From positions 1-64,000 of the forward strand of contig PUQB01000944.1 in assembly GCA_003024785.1 (NCBI GenBank): a stretch of DNA of 64,000 nt, written 5' to 3'. Positions 11,910 through 24,549 of this stretch are shown in pieces. The translations under genes were made by a program, and so were the position numbers. The first letter of the stretch is position 1; each line of letters opens with the position of its first letter. The notes below the pieces were generated by a model. That model had not been told where the DNA came from and did not search any database. It saw only the letters and a program-made list of their open reading frames with translations. The DNA is from Selaginella tamariscina (taxonomy: Eukaryota; Streptophyta; Lycopodiopsida; Selaginellales; Selaginellaceae).

Positions 11910-14900
11910 TCATCCCCTCCTCTCGGAAGGGTGTAAGTTGGTTAGGGTTCTCTTGTAGACGGGCCCGGATCTGGAGGAACATCAGGAGGAGGCACTGGTG
12001 GATCTGTAGGCGCACAACTTGTTCCCGTTGCACAAAATGCTTCAACCGTTGTACATGTACAATCTCCGGAGGATCGGGTTGAATGTCGTGCCGAACCTCA
12101 TAAACCTGTGGCCTACTTGCCGTAGCACTCGATACGGTCCTTTCCATGAGGAAGGAGACTCTTAGCTAAACCACGTACCGTAAGCTTGGGAAAACGAACC
12201 AACACCAGTTCATCAACCTTGTACTCCGCAGGAGGACGATGATGCGAGTTGTAGTGTTGTTGTTGTCCTACTTGTACGCGGCCCAAGTGTTCTGCTGACT
12301 CCGCACGAACCAATGGAAGAGCTCGTCAGATACCGATCCCATGACCTAGCATCAGCAGCTCGCGGTAACCGAGAAGGCAAACCCAACTCCGTTGGCAACA
12401 CCGGGTCATGACCATACAAAAGCTTATATGGGAAGTACCAATGGAACTTTGAACTCCAGTGACATAAGCATATCGGAGAGACGGCAGATAACCATCCCAA
12501 TCTGAATGTTGAAAGTTCACATACTTCGCGATCATCCCCTTGAAGGTTCTGACAAGCCGTTCCACTAAACCATCTGTCTGAGGATGATAAGCACTTGTGA
12601 AAGTGTGGCGTATCCCTAATCGAGATGTCAAAACATGAAATGCCTCAGCCATAAATGCGGGACCATTATCCGAGAGAATTCGCTCCGGACAAGAATGCTG
12701 AAACACGACCCGATTCAGGAGAAACTGACCAACAGCAGAAGCAGTCGCACTAGCAAGAGCACCAACTTCTACCCAACGAGTTAGGTAATCAGAAGCAATA
12801 ATAACGTACTCGTTACCAGCAGTTGACCGCGGAAAAGGTCCCATCAAATCAAATGCCACCAATTCAAACGGACGAGAAACTGCAATTGACTCCAACCGTC
12901 CTTCCGAAGCACATGGGGGAGTATTGCGAGCTTGGCACCACACACAACTACGCACATACCGAATCACATCTCCTCGCAACTCCGGCCAATAGAAAGATCT
13001 GCGCAGCTTCTCCATCACCCGACGATGTCCCATGTGCCCGCCAAGAATAGGAGAGTCATGGTAAGCATGGAGGAAGCGTGGAATGAAGATTGAAGGCACC
13101 ACCAACCGCAAAGGATCATCTGGATCAGTCCCCACAAAATAAAGAAGGTCATCCTGAAGGCGATACTGTGAATGTAAATGCCTGAAAGGCAAGTCATCAG
13201 CAAGTGATGCAGGATTCTCAAACCCATCACGAAGCCTTCGAATCCACGGCTCAACCTTTTGAGCTTCCCGAACCTCATCCAAAGACGGCAAATCTAACTC
13301 TGCATTCTGCGGACACTGAACGTCAAGCACAGCAACTGCTGATGGTACGGAATCTTCATCCAAAAAGTCCACTGAAGCTGGAACAACTGGTTCCTCTGGG
13401 GCAACAGAAGAGAGAGAAGGTGGAAGAGGAGCCCGAGAAAGAGCATCAGCATCAGCCATGGAACTCCTGGGATGAACAACTTCAAAGTCGTAAATTTGAA
13501 GTTTCAAGGCCCACCGAGCAGTACGCCCAATCAAATTCTTTCGCTTCAACAACGAAGTGACTGCTGCATGATCACCTTCCAACAACGTCCGCGAACCATG
13601 CAAGTAGGCATGGAGCTTCTCAAAACCCCAAACTGCTGCTAGACACTCCTTTTCAGTCGTGGAGTAATTCACCTCTGCTGGCTGCAATGTACGGCTGATG
13701 TACGCAATGGGATGTCGTTGGCCAGGAACACTCGTACTCTCCTGCATCAATACACCCCCAGGCCGATGTCAGAAGCATCTACACGCAAGATGAAAGGACG
13801 GTGTAATCCGGGTACGCCAAAACTGGAGGAGTCGTCAACAACTCTTTGAGATCTGCAAATGCCTGCTTGCAATCCTTAGACCAAACAAAAGAAGTCATTG
13901 ACGATTTCAACAACGCGCGCAACGGTGCAGTACGATCTGAAAGATGATCCACAAAACGACCCAGATATTGTACCTTGCCAAGAAAGCGTTGCACATCATT
14001 CACACACTTTGGCGTAGGGAACTTCAAAACTGCAACTAGTTTGTCAGGATCGACTTGCAAACCTTCACGTGAAATGCGATAACCCAGATAAGTGGTGTCC
14101 TTTGATCCAAACACACACTTAGATGGCTTCAACTTCAAACCAACTTCCCGCAGTCGATCCAAAACCTTACGTACATCACCGACATGCTCCTCCCACGTTC
14201 CATCCGAATGGATCAAAACATCATCGATGAAATCGGCAGTCACCTCCGGCATGTCGCAAAGAACCTCGTCCATCATACGCTGGAAAGTTGCTGGAGCATT
14301 GCTCAAACCGAAAGGCATCACCAGGAACTCGTACAGGCCAAATGGTGTTCGAAAAGCAGTCTTGGGAATGTCCATGTCAGCCATCGGAACTTGCCAATAT
14401 CCAGATGCGAGATCTAACTTGGTGAACCAACGGCTCCGCCCCAGTCGATCCAAAAGGTCTGCAGTATGAGGAAGTGGGTACACATCTGAGACGGTTACCT
14501 CATTTAACGGGCGATAGTCAATGCAGAATCGAACGCTCCCATCAGGCTTCGTCACAAGGTGAGGTTCGCACGCCCAAGGACTTCGAGACTTCCGGATAAC
14601 ACCCTTCTCCAACATCTCTTTGACATTCGCTCGTAAGATCTTGAGCTCCTTTGGTGATCGACGCCGAACAGGTACCTTGATTGGCCTAGCTTCTCCAGTT
14701 GGAATAGGGTGGCGTGTCGCAATCTTGGCCCCAGATGACAAGTCGAAGTTGAAAAGATCAGCATACTCCTTCTTGAGTTGATCAACAACTACAGCACGAC
14801 GATCATCTGATGGATCCAAAGAAGAAAGGAAGAGCATGAAGGGAAAATGGTTGGAAATAGGGTGAGACAAAAGTGATGGAAGCAGAGGTGGAAGCAGATG

Positions 14901-16445
14901 GACGAAGTGGAATAGAAGTAAGAGGAATGGAAGAAAGACGAGGGAGAGTCAAACAAGGGGGAGACTTTTCAAAGTCACACTTGGCATGATTGCGAGTTAA
15001 CCAATCCATACCAAGAATAAGGTGAAAAGCTTGACTCGGCACCACCCGCAAAGATTGAAGCTCGAGCTCACAATCACACGAACAACAATGTCCACTTCAT
15101 CCCGCGAACAAGCATGAGTATGTCCGTTGCCGTACAGAATGAAGACTGGTTCTACCGCACGACGCAAATGAAGGCTGCAACGTGTAGCAACAGATTGAGA
15201 AACAGAGGACAAACTTGAACCTGTATCCACCAACACTGAAAGGAAAACAGGACGGGTGTGCGATTAAACGAGCTTGAAAAGTGAAAACCGGATGATTTGG
15301 TGCCGAGTGAACCCCTTGATGATACTCCCGAAAGAAAGATGGAGGGGTCACTAATTTATTCGCACGAGGACCCTCCTCTACTCGTGCGATTCGTCGTTTC
15401 CCGGAAGATCCACCGCATCACAACCTTCCACTGCAGCAGCACCAACCGGACGTTGTTGACGCCATGGCCTCCATCCTGGAAATGGGGGACGCCAATCGGG
15501 AAACCGTTGACAGCGCCGATACGTGTGTCCAACCTCATCACATGCCCAACAACGAACTGCACGTCCACGTCCTCGTCCACGGGCCCCACCTTGTGCTGGT
15601 ACACGAGCGGCAACAGCCTCAACCTCCATCGGAGCAGGTCCATCCCCAACATGGAGTGGAACAAGAGCACGTGAAGGCGCAAGTGGGAGAGGTGACGACT
15701 CATATCGTTGTGCCAGCCTCAAAGCATCGTCAAGAGTCACTGGAGCTAGTGCATGCACAAGCCCCACAAGGTCTTGACGAAGTGCTGGCCACAACATACC
15801 TAACTTGATGCGTTCCGACATGTTAGGTTCTGCACGCAGCAAAAGGCTTCGAAAGCGAACACCAAACTGCATCACCGACTCAGATGGCTCCTGACGAATA
15901 CGATGCAACTGCTGAAAAGCATCATCACAGTCGTCCGCATGCCCAAATGCACGTTTGAAGATCTCTGGAAGAATATTCCAATCTCCACGAGTTGCAACGT
16001 CCAGACCATTGTACCACTGCAACGCCGTCCCTTGAAGACAAGTAGGAAACTCGCGCAAACACTGAGCACCGTCCCACGAATGATATGTGGCAACCACAGT
16101 GAAGTGGTCAAACCAATGGTACACATCATCTCCAGGATTTCCGCGAAAGAAATCCGGCGGACACGGGGGTTTGCAACATGAGTAGGAGGAGTACCCTGGC
16201 TGTGAATGCTGCCATCAACTGAGAATGATTGTTCAGTTGCACACGCATGGCATCCAACAACTGCATGAGTAACTGCTCCACAGACAAGGGATTTGCTGTT
16301 GTGGATTCATGAACGAAGAAGACAAAATCCACAAGAAAGGAATAGATCTAGACAATGGAAAAGCTAGACCTAAGAAGACAAGAAAAAAAAACACAAATCC
16401 GAGCACTCCGTAGGGACAATTAGAGGTGCCCCTCACCTCCACCAA

Positions 16446-16605
16446 TGTGAGAGCTCGGAATATAGAAATGTGTATATCCATTAGTTCAGAAACCCTAACT
16501 TATATACAAGAGCGAGTGGTCCAGATTAATCCAATCCGACGGCTATCAAAATCCACTACACTAGTAATAGTATGTGCACATGCAGCTGTACACATGGATC
16601 TTACA
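16446..16605 (-). repeat. 5' LTR of element B
   Basis: 160 bp with TG...CA ends. It is followed on its outer side by the GTAC target duplication at 16606-16609. On the minus strand the internal side begins TTGGTGGAGGTGAGG. Confidence 0.92.
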
Positions 16606-16950
16606 GTACTATTAGAGTTAAGAATATTACATAACTGAAAAGAAACAGGTGTATGTTGCACATATACATATATACATAAAATGTGTACACTTGTTTTAAG
16701 ATGTTATCATCCTGTATGCTGAAATGGCCGAGTTAATCTAAGACATCAGATTAAGATTATATTTAACATTCTACAAATGGATTACGCACTACATTGTAAA
16801 TAAACCAAATGCTTCATACTTTGAACAAGAGAATCGTTGTATATATATATGTGTGTGTGAACAATGTGTAAGAAGAAAACAGAGTTTAAATTCAATGTGA
16901 TTAAAAAATATATACAACATCCCATTGACGATCGAATTTGGGCCCCCTTG
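16606..16950. other. Spacer with a tRNA-Leu-like half
   Basis: AT-rich spacer between element B and the first small-gene copy. At about 16718-16755 the plus strand resembles the 5' half of a plant tRNA-Leu (ATGGCCGAGT, then TCTAAG, then CAGATTAAG). No 3' half or B box follows, so it is not a tRNA gene. It may be a tRNA-derived repeat head. Confidence 0.4.
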
Positions 16951-17206
16951 TTAGAAGGGGATAGCACTGGAGACTCTGGGATAGACGACTCTCACCGGAT
17001 GCCCCATAATCCGGCGACCCTTTGAGATGACGGAACGGATAGACGATTGCTCCAACCGGCCACTCAACAACAGCCGCAATCGCAAACGCCACGAATCCAA
17101 GCGTTGGACCGACCACCTTCACATGGCACGGATTCTGCCGAGTCCCACATTCCACCACGTCGGGACGGTGTGCCTCCTGGTCGTCACTGTTGCCATTGAT
17201 TGAATC
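16951..17206 (-). pseudogene. Small membrane-protein gene, copy 1, frame-disrupted
   Basis: This is a copy of the small gene that is intact at 24005-24250. It keeps the ATG context (MATVT), the core VKVVGPTLGFVAFAIAAVVE and the terminal SSAIPF followed by a stop. Two small frame differences relative to copy 2 interrupt it, one near the N-terminus and one after HLKG. Upstream on the minus strand the copy keeps a TATA-like region and two CACGTG boxes (17451-17456 and 17556-17561). Unit copies lie at about 16.9, 24.0, 33.9 and 39.1 kb in the same orientation. Loss of function versus assembly error cannot be decided from sequence. Confidence 0.7.
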
Positions 17207-17579
17207 GAATCGAGGAAGATGAAATCTATACACAGAACAGGTTTTTATATCTAGCTGCATTTGTGGAAGAACGAATATATACAGGAGAGAAAACATGTAG
17301 GATCGTGACACGAGTAAGACCGACCGTACAGATTGTGGATTAGATATTCGACACCTGGCACGTCAATGTTTGCGGAACCTTTTCTATTGCGCCAGGTGGC
17401 AATACTTAATAAAATTCATGGACACATGGCATGTCGAAGCATTTGGTAAACACGTGTTCAATCGACATATGCACAACCATAGCCTCCGTTGACGGTCGTT
17501 CGCCTGCAAATAAAGGTAATTTAAAATATAGAAAGGGGAAATTATAAGCATATGACACGTGTAAAAAGGCATATAATGG

Positions 17580-18242
17580 AATCCTTTTTACAATGGAATC
17601 CTTATTAGTTTAAAAGTTAATATTAAATATAATTAATATTAATTTAAATTTAATTATATATGTAATTATTTTTCAGTAACACTCACATATAAATACTTTT
17701 GTATAGAAATTGTAACTCTTGTAAAAAAAAATTTCTCATGTTTGTTAAATTCAAACTTGATATGAATATATATATACTCATTTATTTTAAATAATTTTTT
17801 TATAACATGTTATATAATATATATTCATTTATTATAAATAGTTGTTATATCATGTTACTCATCTATTCTGAAGATTCCCTATAGCATATTATATAAATAT
17901 ATAATGAAAAATATATATGTATACATTAAAATTTATACAAAATATCTTATAAAATACTTATTATGCCTTCTTATACATATTAATATACAGTAATAGCAGT
18001 TTATCAAAGTTATGTCAATTAATTATAACTTAACATTTTTATTAAGAAAATTGTTTACTTTGTAAAAGGTGTTAAGATATTAATCTTTTAATGTCACTCA
18101 AAATTCTTGTCAAAATAATATTTTATTATTTAAATATTTAATTTTAATAATAATGTAAAAATAACCATGAAAATCAATATGAAAATGTCCATATGAAATT
18201 TACTTTATTTAATGAAGACCATAACAAGTGTATATATTCAAT
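17580..18242. other. AT-rich part of the large repeat unit
   Basis: No gene is seen. The DNA matches about 35300-36200 (for example the stretch around TTTACTTTGTAAAAGGTGTT at 18050 and 36025), showing that the 17-24 kb and 34-39 kb regions are copies of one unit. Element C interrupts the match. Confidence 0.7.
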
Positions 18243-18438
18243 TGTAAAGTAATTACCATGGTATATTCAGAAGTTACTAGAGATATTTATGGTCTGGCTA
18301 AATCCTTGATAGGATAGTCCAAATATAGCTAGAATTACCTTTTCCTTTGTATATATAAACCCTGACCTTAAATACAAAGGATATCTGAGTTTTCTGTCTT
18401 TTCGTATATTTATTGTGTTGTGTCTCGGGGTTCTCACA
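18243..18438 (+). repeat. Left LTR of element C
   Basis: 196 bp, starting TGTAAAGTAATTACC and ending GTTCTCACA, with a TATA-like TTTGTATATATAAACC promoter segment at about 18345-18362. The 4 bases before it are CAAT. Confidence 0.85.
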
Positions 18439-21400
18439 CTGGTGGAGAAGTCGGGCAATTTGTGAGAGAAGTTTCTTTGATCTTCTTTTTCTTTATTTCT
18501 TTTCATCTTTCCTTTTTTTTTTTTTCTTTTCTTTGTTTCTTTTATTTCCTTTGTTTCCTTTCATACGATTTTTGGAGCAACAACTTTTGGAACAACTAAT
18601 TCGCATCACACACCAGCATGAACAGCTTCTTCAACGCTTGCAAGTTCTAGTTCTAGCTCCTACTCCTCAATCAAACCCACGTGTACGACCTCAACCTTTT
18701 CGAGGTGCATCGGGTGCAGATGTTCACCATTGGTTGGCTCATTTCATTAATATTGCCACATATCATGGGTGGACAGCTACACATTGCCTTCGCGAGTTTC
18801 CAATTTGTCTTTTAGATGTTGCTCTCCAATGGTATAATAGTTGTCCACCACCAACATGTTTACTCATAGATGAGCAATATTGGTTCACCCTTCAAGCGGA
18901 ATTTAAATTGGCTTTTGGGGAAAGCAGAAGATTCTGACAATGCATTTCAACAACTTCATAGTTTGAAGTAAGCACCAAATGAATCTGTCATGCAGTTTGC
19001 TATAAAGTTTCGTGATCTCTTGATACAGGCGGATCCCACCATGTCCGAGCATAGCAAATTATGAATGTTATGGCCTGCTCTTCGACTGGATCTTGTTGGT
19101 TATGTTCGGCCTGGGTCCTGTCACTTTGGAAGAGGCTTTCACTAGTGCACAACGTTTTGAAGCGGCTCCAAGAGTACAATTACCCATTCCAGAGGCCATC
19201 ACTCCTCCAACTTTCAATGCTCCTACTGGTCCTGTGCCTATGGAGGTAGAAGCTGCTCGCATTAATGGTGCTGGTCGTGGTGTTGGTCGTGGTCAAGGAC
19301 TAGGACGACGACGATTGTCTTGTTGGGCTTGTGTGTACTTGGTCACACTTACCAACATTGTCGGCGGTTTCCCGATTGGCGACCACCATATCCAGGTTGG
19401 CGTCCAGGTCAGAATCAACCGGTTGCTGTTGTGGATGTTGCTCCCGTGGAGGCGGAAACGAGTAGGTGGTTGGGTACGAAGGCACCTAACACCTTTCCTT
19501 CATCTCCTAGTCCTTCATCTTTTCTTTCTTTTTCATCTTAAGCTTCGCGAACTCCTCATAAAGGGTTATCTCCATTTACACTACAAGGTTTCATACATGG
19601 TACCCCTGTAACTATTCTTATTGATACAAGTTTAGTTTTCTTTGATTTCTGCTAATGTGGTTACACGTTGTGCTTTGACAACGGTGCCAAGCAAGGAAGC
19701 TTTACATGTGTTGTATGGCGATGGATGTACTCGAGCTGCTTCGTCTACACTTGCTCAAGTACCTTTGCAGTTTGGGACTTATGCAGACGAGTTGCAACTC
19801 CATGTATTCTCACACCAGATTTTTGATATTATCCTTGGGTGTACTTGGTTGGATGCATGTAAGGCAAGTTGCCAATTTGGGTCTCGACGGTTAATACTTC
19901 CAGGTCATTCACCTTTCTTTTGGATAACTCCCTCTCAAGCGATGTGGAGCAATTTTGTCAAGTGCCATCATGCATGAGCTAGATGTTTCAGCAGTGGTGT
20001 CCTCAGTGTCAAGGAACTCTGGAAATGTACATGTGGCAACTGAATCAACTTCTTCTAGCGAGAGTTTCAGGTACAACAATTATTGAAGAAATATTCAGAT
20101 CTTTTCTCTACAGATATCACCCCCACTGCTAAGGTTCGAACACAACACCACATTCGAACAGGGATGCTTTACCTTCTAAAGCTGCTGTTCGAAGGCGATC
20201 TCCAAAAGAATTGGCCATTATACGAAAATGTTGTCAGAGTTGCTAGAGAAGAAGCTGGCTCGCCGTTCTTTCAGTCCATGGGCATCGGAGCCCATTTGGT
20301 GGATAAACTTGATGGATCTAAGCGGTTCCACGGTGGATTACCGTCCCGTCAATGCTGTTACAGAACCAGATAGCTATCCCTTGCCGAACACACAGGATTT
20401 GTTAGATCAATTGGGTAAGAGTCGTTGGGTTCCCAAAACAACATTCCAAACTCCTTTTGGTTTATATGAGTTCCTTGTTATGCCTTTTGGTTTAGTATCT
20501 GCTCCTGCCACATTTCAGCGCATGATAGATGAAGTTTTTAATGATGAGTTTCTGGAGACAGTTGCAAAGTACTTGGATGACATTTTGGTTCATACTCAGG
20601 GATCTTGGGAAGATCATCTCAAGGAAGTAGCTCGTGTGTTTGATCGTTTATGGGAGTATGGGCTCAAGTTGAAGAAGCCCAAGTGTGTTTTTGGCACAGT
20701 TGAAACTACATATTTGGGGTACATGGTTTCTGGTGAGGGGTTACGTGTGGATCCATCTAAGGTGGAGGCTGTGGCGAAAATTTCCTCGTCCAACAGATGT
20801 ACGGTCTTTACAACGATTTCTTAGTAAGGTCACATATTTAGGACGTTTATACCTCGTTTGGCTAATGTCAATGCTCCTTTGCGAGCTTTGTTGCATGACG
20901 ATGTTCCTTTTGTGTGGACTGACGATTGTGAAGATTCTTTTTGTAAGCTACGAAAGTATTTGACGTCCCCTCTGGTGCTTCATTATCCGGATTTTTCTCG
21001 TCCTTTTATATTACGAACGGATGCTTCTTCCGTAGGTATTGGTGGAGTCCTAATGCAGACTAAGGTATGTGATGAGTTCGTTCGACATCCCATTGCATAT
21101 GTGAGTAGGGCATTGCAAGGCCCTGAAAACAACTATTGTGCTTCAGATCTTGAGTGCTTAGCTGCAGTGTGGGCTTTTGAGCGTCTTCATGTATATTTCC
21201 ATGGATCTCATACGCTTTTGGAGTGTGATCATGCAGCTGTTTCTGCCTTATTGAAGAATAAGAAGTTGCTTAGACGATCTGCTAGATGGGCACTTCGGCT
21301 CCAAATGTATGACTTTGAGGTCAAACATCGTCCCGGGGATAGTATAGTGGATGCTGATGCTCTTTCTAAGGCTCCTTGTGCAGTTATGGCCAATCAATTG

Positions 21401-22183
21401 GATCTTACAATTCCATCTCTTGCAAAGGTCTCAAGGGCTCAGGAAACAGATGCTTGGATTCAACCTATTCGTTTGGCACTAACCAATCCTTCTCAACCAT
21501 CCAACTCTTGTTTTTCTTCATTTGTGGCACAATTTTGCATACATGACGGGGTGGTTTATTTATTGGCACAGATGTTACAACTTCACTACATTTGGCAATT
21601 CCAACCACTTTTGTTCCTAGGTATCTTGCAACATATCATGATTCACCACTTTCTGGCGGACATTTTAGTTATCGAAGAACTTTGGACAGCTTACAACGTT
21701 CTTTTTACTGGCCGAATATGCGACAAGATGTGATCCAGTACGTACGAAGTTGTTCATTGTGTCAGACTCGGAACTCCTCACGATCAACTGGTGCTTTAGA
21801 GTCTATACAGGTGGAACGGCCATTCGAACTTGTTGCATGGGATTTAATTGGTCCTTTTCCACCTTCAGTTGCAGGCAACCGATATGTTGTGGTTTTAACA
21901 GATTATTTGACACGTTGGGTGGAGGTTAGAGCTTTCCCAGATGCCACAGCCCATAGTGTTGCTGATTTTCTACTCACTCGGTAATTTTGCGCCATTCATG
22001 TCCAGAACGAATTTTATCAGATAATGGACCTGCCTTTATTGCTGAAGTTTTGAAGGTTTTGACTTTACGGATGGGAATTCAACAATCTTTCACATCTCCT
22101 TTTCATCCACAAACAGATAGATTAGTTGAGCGTTTGAATCGGACTTTTAAAGGTATGATTTCTGTACCCAACGTCTCCACCAG

Positions 22184-22384
22184 TGTGAGAACCCCGAGAC
22201 ACAACATAGTAAATATCGAAAAGACAGAAATCAGATTCCTTTGTATTCAAGGTCAGGGTTTATATATACAAAGGAAAAGGTATATTCTAGCTACATTGGA
22301 CATCCTATCAAGGATTAGCCAGACCATAAATATCTCTATAACTTCTAGTAACTTCTAGAATATACCATGGTAATTTACCTTACA
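22184..22384 (-). repeat. Right LTR of element C, inverted
   Basis: About 201 bp. Its reverse complement aligns end to end with the left LTR with a few small differences. It is followed by CAAT at 22385-22388, matching the left flank. Confidence 0.85.
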
Positions 22385-22756
22385 CAATATTTAAAATTTT
22401 TATATAAAAAATCTAACATTACTATTACCACAATTATTTTAAAGGTGTATTTTAGTTATGTATACAAATTAAAAAGAATATTTAAGTATTTAGTTACAAC
22501 AATATAAAATTATAATATATAGCATATAAATAATAAATTGTGAAAAATCAAAAAAGAAAATTAATAATTTATTAAATTAATGCATTATTTTAAAATATTA
22601 AATGTAAAATATTTAAAACTATATTTCTATTCATCACATTTTATTTTCATTTACATATAATACATAAAAATTTATTTTAATGTTTTAATAGTGATACACA
22701 TAATTATACAAATAAAATAGATATGGAATGTGTTGATTTTGTAAAGGAAATTTACT

Positions 22757-22813
<57 letters not shown>

Positions 22814-24004
22814 CTTGTAAATAAATGTTGTACCTAAATATGTATATTGTTTGTTTGAATTAAATGAAACGCGATTTCTTAATTGCATTTCTAAATCTTA
22901 ATTTTTTAATTTTATAAATATTAACGATATTATAATAGAGTTGTTATGAAGTTGATTCAAAAGAACTTCAATATGATTATATTTAATTTGCATATTACAT
23001 AAACATGGAATAATATATTTAATGTGGTAGTTATTTATATTTAGTAAAAACAATTACATTCTACTTTATATTAAAACAATCTAAGTTTATTTCACGCACA
23101 CATATTGCATGTCTTATGTAATTTTGAATTTTAGTCACCAATGAATGTTAGTGCCACATGTTAATGTTTATTTAATAACATAACATATATTAATCATTTA
23201 TTAATAACATATATTTCGATGTAACATGTTTTTATTTCAATTTTGTTTTGACAGTCAAAATAAGTTATCAATATCACTAAAACAAAATTGTCATTGTCAA
23301 ATACGAAACTTTAAAGATTTTTACATTAATTTTTATTACCTAAATTATTTATATTCTAATTCCTTTTAATAATTAATTTGTGTATAATATATGTGTATAT
23401 GTGTGTGTATGTATATTCAAAAAAATATATATATATATATATATGTATACACACACACATATAAATATATATGTGTATGTGTATATGTGTGTGTATGTAT
23501 ATTCAATATATATATATATATATATACACACACTATATATTTATATATGTATATATAATATACATGAAAAATAAATAATAAATGTTTATAAACATATGTG
23601 TGTGTGTGTGTGTGTGTGTTGTGTATAGATATATACACATATATATATATTTATATGTACACACGCACACGATAATCATTGTGAGTATGAAAATTTTTTT
23701 ACAGACAACGACGTATTTTGATAACACGTGTGACGAAGTGATATGGTTTTCTTTTATGCCATGTCATACACACATTATATATTTAAAAATGTTAGACACG
23801 TAAAGTATTAATAAATAAATGCTGACCATTTGCTCAAACTTTAACACAATTTAAGTGGACATAATCAATGGAGCCTATGTAGTTTGATTTCATCGATTAT
23901 AAAGATATATACATATATACACAAGTGTATATGTGTACATCAGTGTGTAAGAAAAAAGATTAAATTCAATGTGATTAAAAATATATACAGCATTTGGCCC
24001 CTTG
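22385..24004. other. AT-rich part of the large repeat unit with microsatellites
   Basis: No gene is supported. The sequence matches about 36390-37700, including TTAATGTTTTAATAGTGATA at about 22678 and 36711. It contains a (TA)n tract at about 22760-22811 and TA/TG/AC tracts at about 23390-23660. Reading frames there are repeat artefacts. Confidence 0.75.
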
Positions 24005-24250
24005 TTAGAAGGGGATCGCACTGGAGACTCTGGGATAGACGACTCTCACCGGATGCCCCATAATCCGGCGACCCTTGAGATGACGGAACGGATAGACGAT
24101 TGCTCCAACCGGCCACTCAACAACAGCCGCAATCGCAAACGCCACGAATCCGAGTGTCGGACCGACCACCTTCACATGGCACGGATTCTGCCGAGTCCCG
24201 CATTCCACCACACGTCGGGATGGTGTGCTCCTGCTCGTCACTGTTGCCAT
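24005..24250 (-). CDS. Small 81-residue membrane-type protein, intact copy
   Basis: A complete ORF of 81 codons runs from ATG (24248-24250) to TAA (24005-24007). A basic, Ser/Thr-rich N-terminus (MATVTSRSTPSRR) is followed by CGTRQNPCHVKVV. A hydrophobic helix (GPTLGFVAFAIAAVVEWPVG, roughly residues 30-50) comes next, then FRHLKGRRIMGHP and the C-terminus VYPRVSSAIPF. One membrane segment with a short basic tail is likely. I do not recognise it with certainty, though it resembles small uncharacterised plant proteins ending in a similar AIP-type tail. The ORF has its own promoter: a TATA-like element about 90 bases upstream and a palindromic ACACGTGT (G-box/ABRE type) at about 24500. The other three copies in the window are disrupted. 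Confidence 0.6.
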   Translation of the reverse strand: MATVTSRSTPSRRVVECGTRQNPCHVKVVGPTLGFVAFAIAAVVEWPVGAIVYPFRHLKGRRIMGHPVRVVYPRVSSAIPF

Positions 24251-24329
24251 TGATTGAATCGAATCGAGGAAGAAGAAATTTATACACAGAACAAGTTTTT
24301 TTTTCTATCTAGCTGCGCTTCATTTGTCA

Positions 24330-24510
24330 TGGAAGAATATATATACAGGGGAGAAAACACGTAGGATCGTGACACGAGTAAGAGCCGACCATAGATTAGA
24401 TATTCGACACCTGGCATGTGGAACCTTTCTTATATTGCGCCAGTGGCAATACGTACTAAAAATTCATGGACACATGGCATGTTGAAAACATGCCTTTAAA
24501 CACGTGTTCA
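24330..24510 (-). promoter_or_regulatory. Promoter of the small gene: TATA and CACGTG boxes
   Basis: On the minus strand a TGTATATATATTC TATA-like element lies at about 24335-24348 and a CACGTG at 24501-24506. Equivalent boxes occur upstream of the other copies: 17451 and 17556; 34376, 34468 and 34495; 39616 and 39753. CACGTG in ACACGTGT or CACGTGG context is the core of plant G-box/ABRE sites, bound by bZIP and bHLH factors. Abscisic-acid or light control is therefore possible, but this is inference. Confidence 0.5.
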
Positions 24511-24549
24511 GTCGCCCGCAAATAAAGACGTAATTTAAAAGAAACCAAA

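Larger units (their letters stand above)
11749..16605 (-). mobile_element. Ty3/gypsy LTR retrotransposon B, both LTRs, young
   Basis: A full-length structure on the minus strand is bounded by LTRs of about 160 bp and a 4-bp GTAC target duplication on both sides. After the 5' LTR and a TGGTGGAGG primer-binding-like site come gag (about 15380-16125, CCHC knuckle CWACDEVGHTYRRC) and protease (about 15000-15240, VDTGSS). Reverse transcriptase follows (about 13780-14870, FIDDVLIH), then RNase H and integrase (about 12330-13750, HPQTDGLVERLVRTFKG). A C-terminal chromo-like segment lies near 11905-12310. A purine tract (AGGAGGGGATGA) precedes the 3' LTR. The LTRs differ at about five positions, so the insertion is recent. 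The coding region looks broken, with about five interruptions. Confidence 0.93.
18243..22384 (+). mobile_element. Ty3/gypsy LTR retrotransposon C with inverted LTRs
   Basis: On the plus strand the element has a 5' LTR (18243-18438), a TGGTGGAGAAG primer-binding-like site, and gag (about 18600-19400, knuckle region CWAC). Protease lies at about 19600-19980, reverse transcriptase at about 20230-20830 (KYLDDILVH), RNase H at about 20860-21400 and part of integrase at about 21590-22150. The right end is an LTR of the same family in the opposite orientation (22184-22384), with its own primer-binding segment facing inward. Both outer flanks carry CAAT, a 4-bp target duplication, so the odd structure appears to have inserted as one unit. 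The element is inside a copy of the large AT-rich repeat unit. It is broken, with around eight interruptions, and lacks the 3' part of integrase. Confidence 0.85.

Noticed and set aside
13204-15808. Plus-strand ORFs across element B
   Set aside because: They are antisense shadows of the gypsy coding region, which is clearly on the minus strand.
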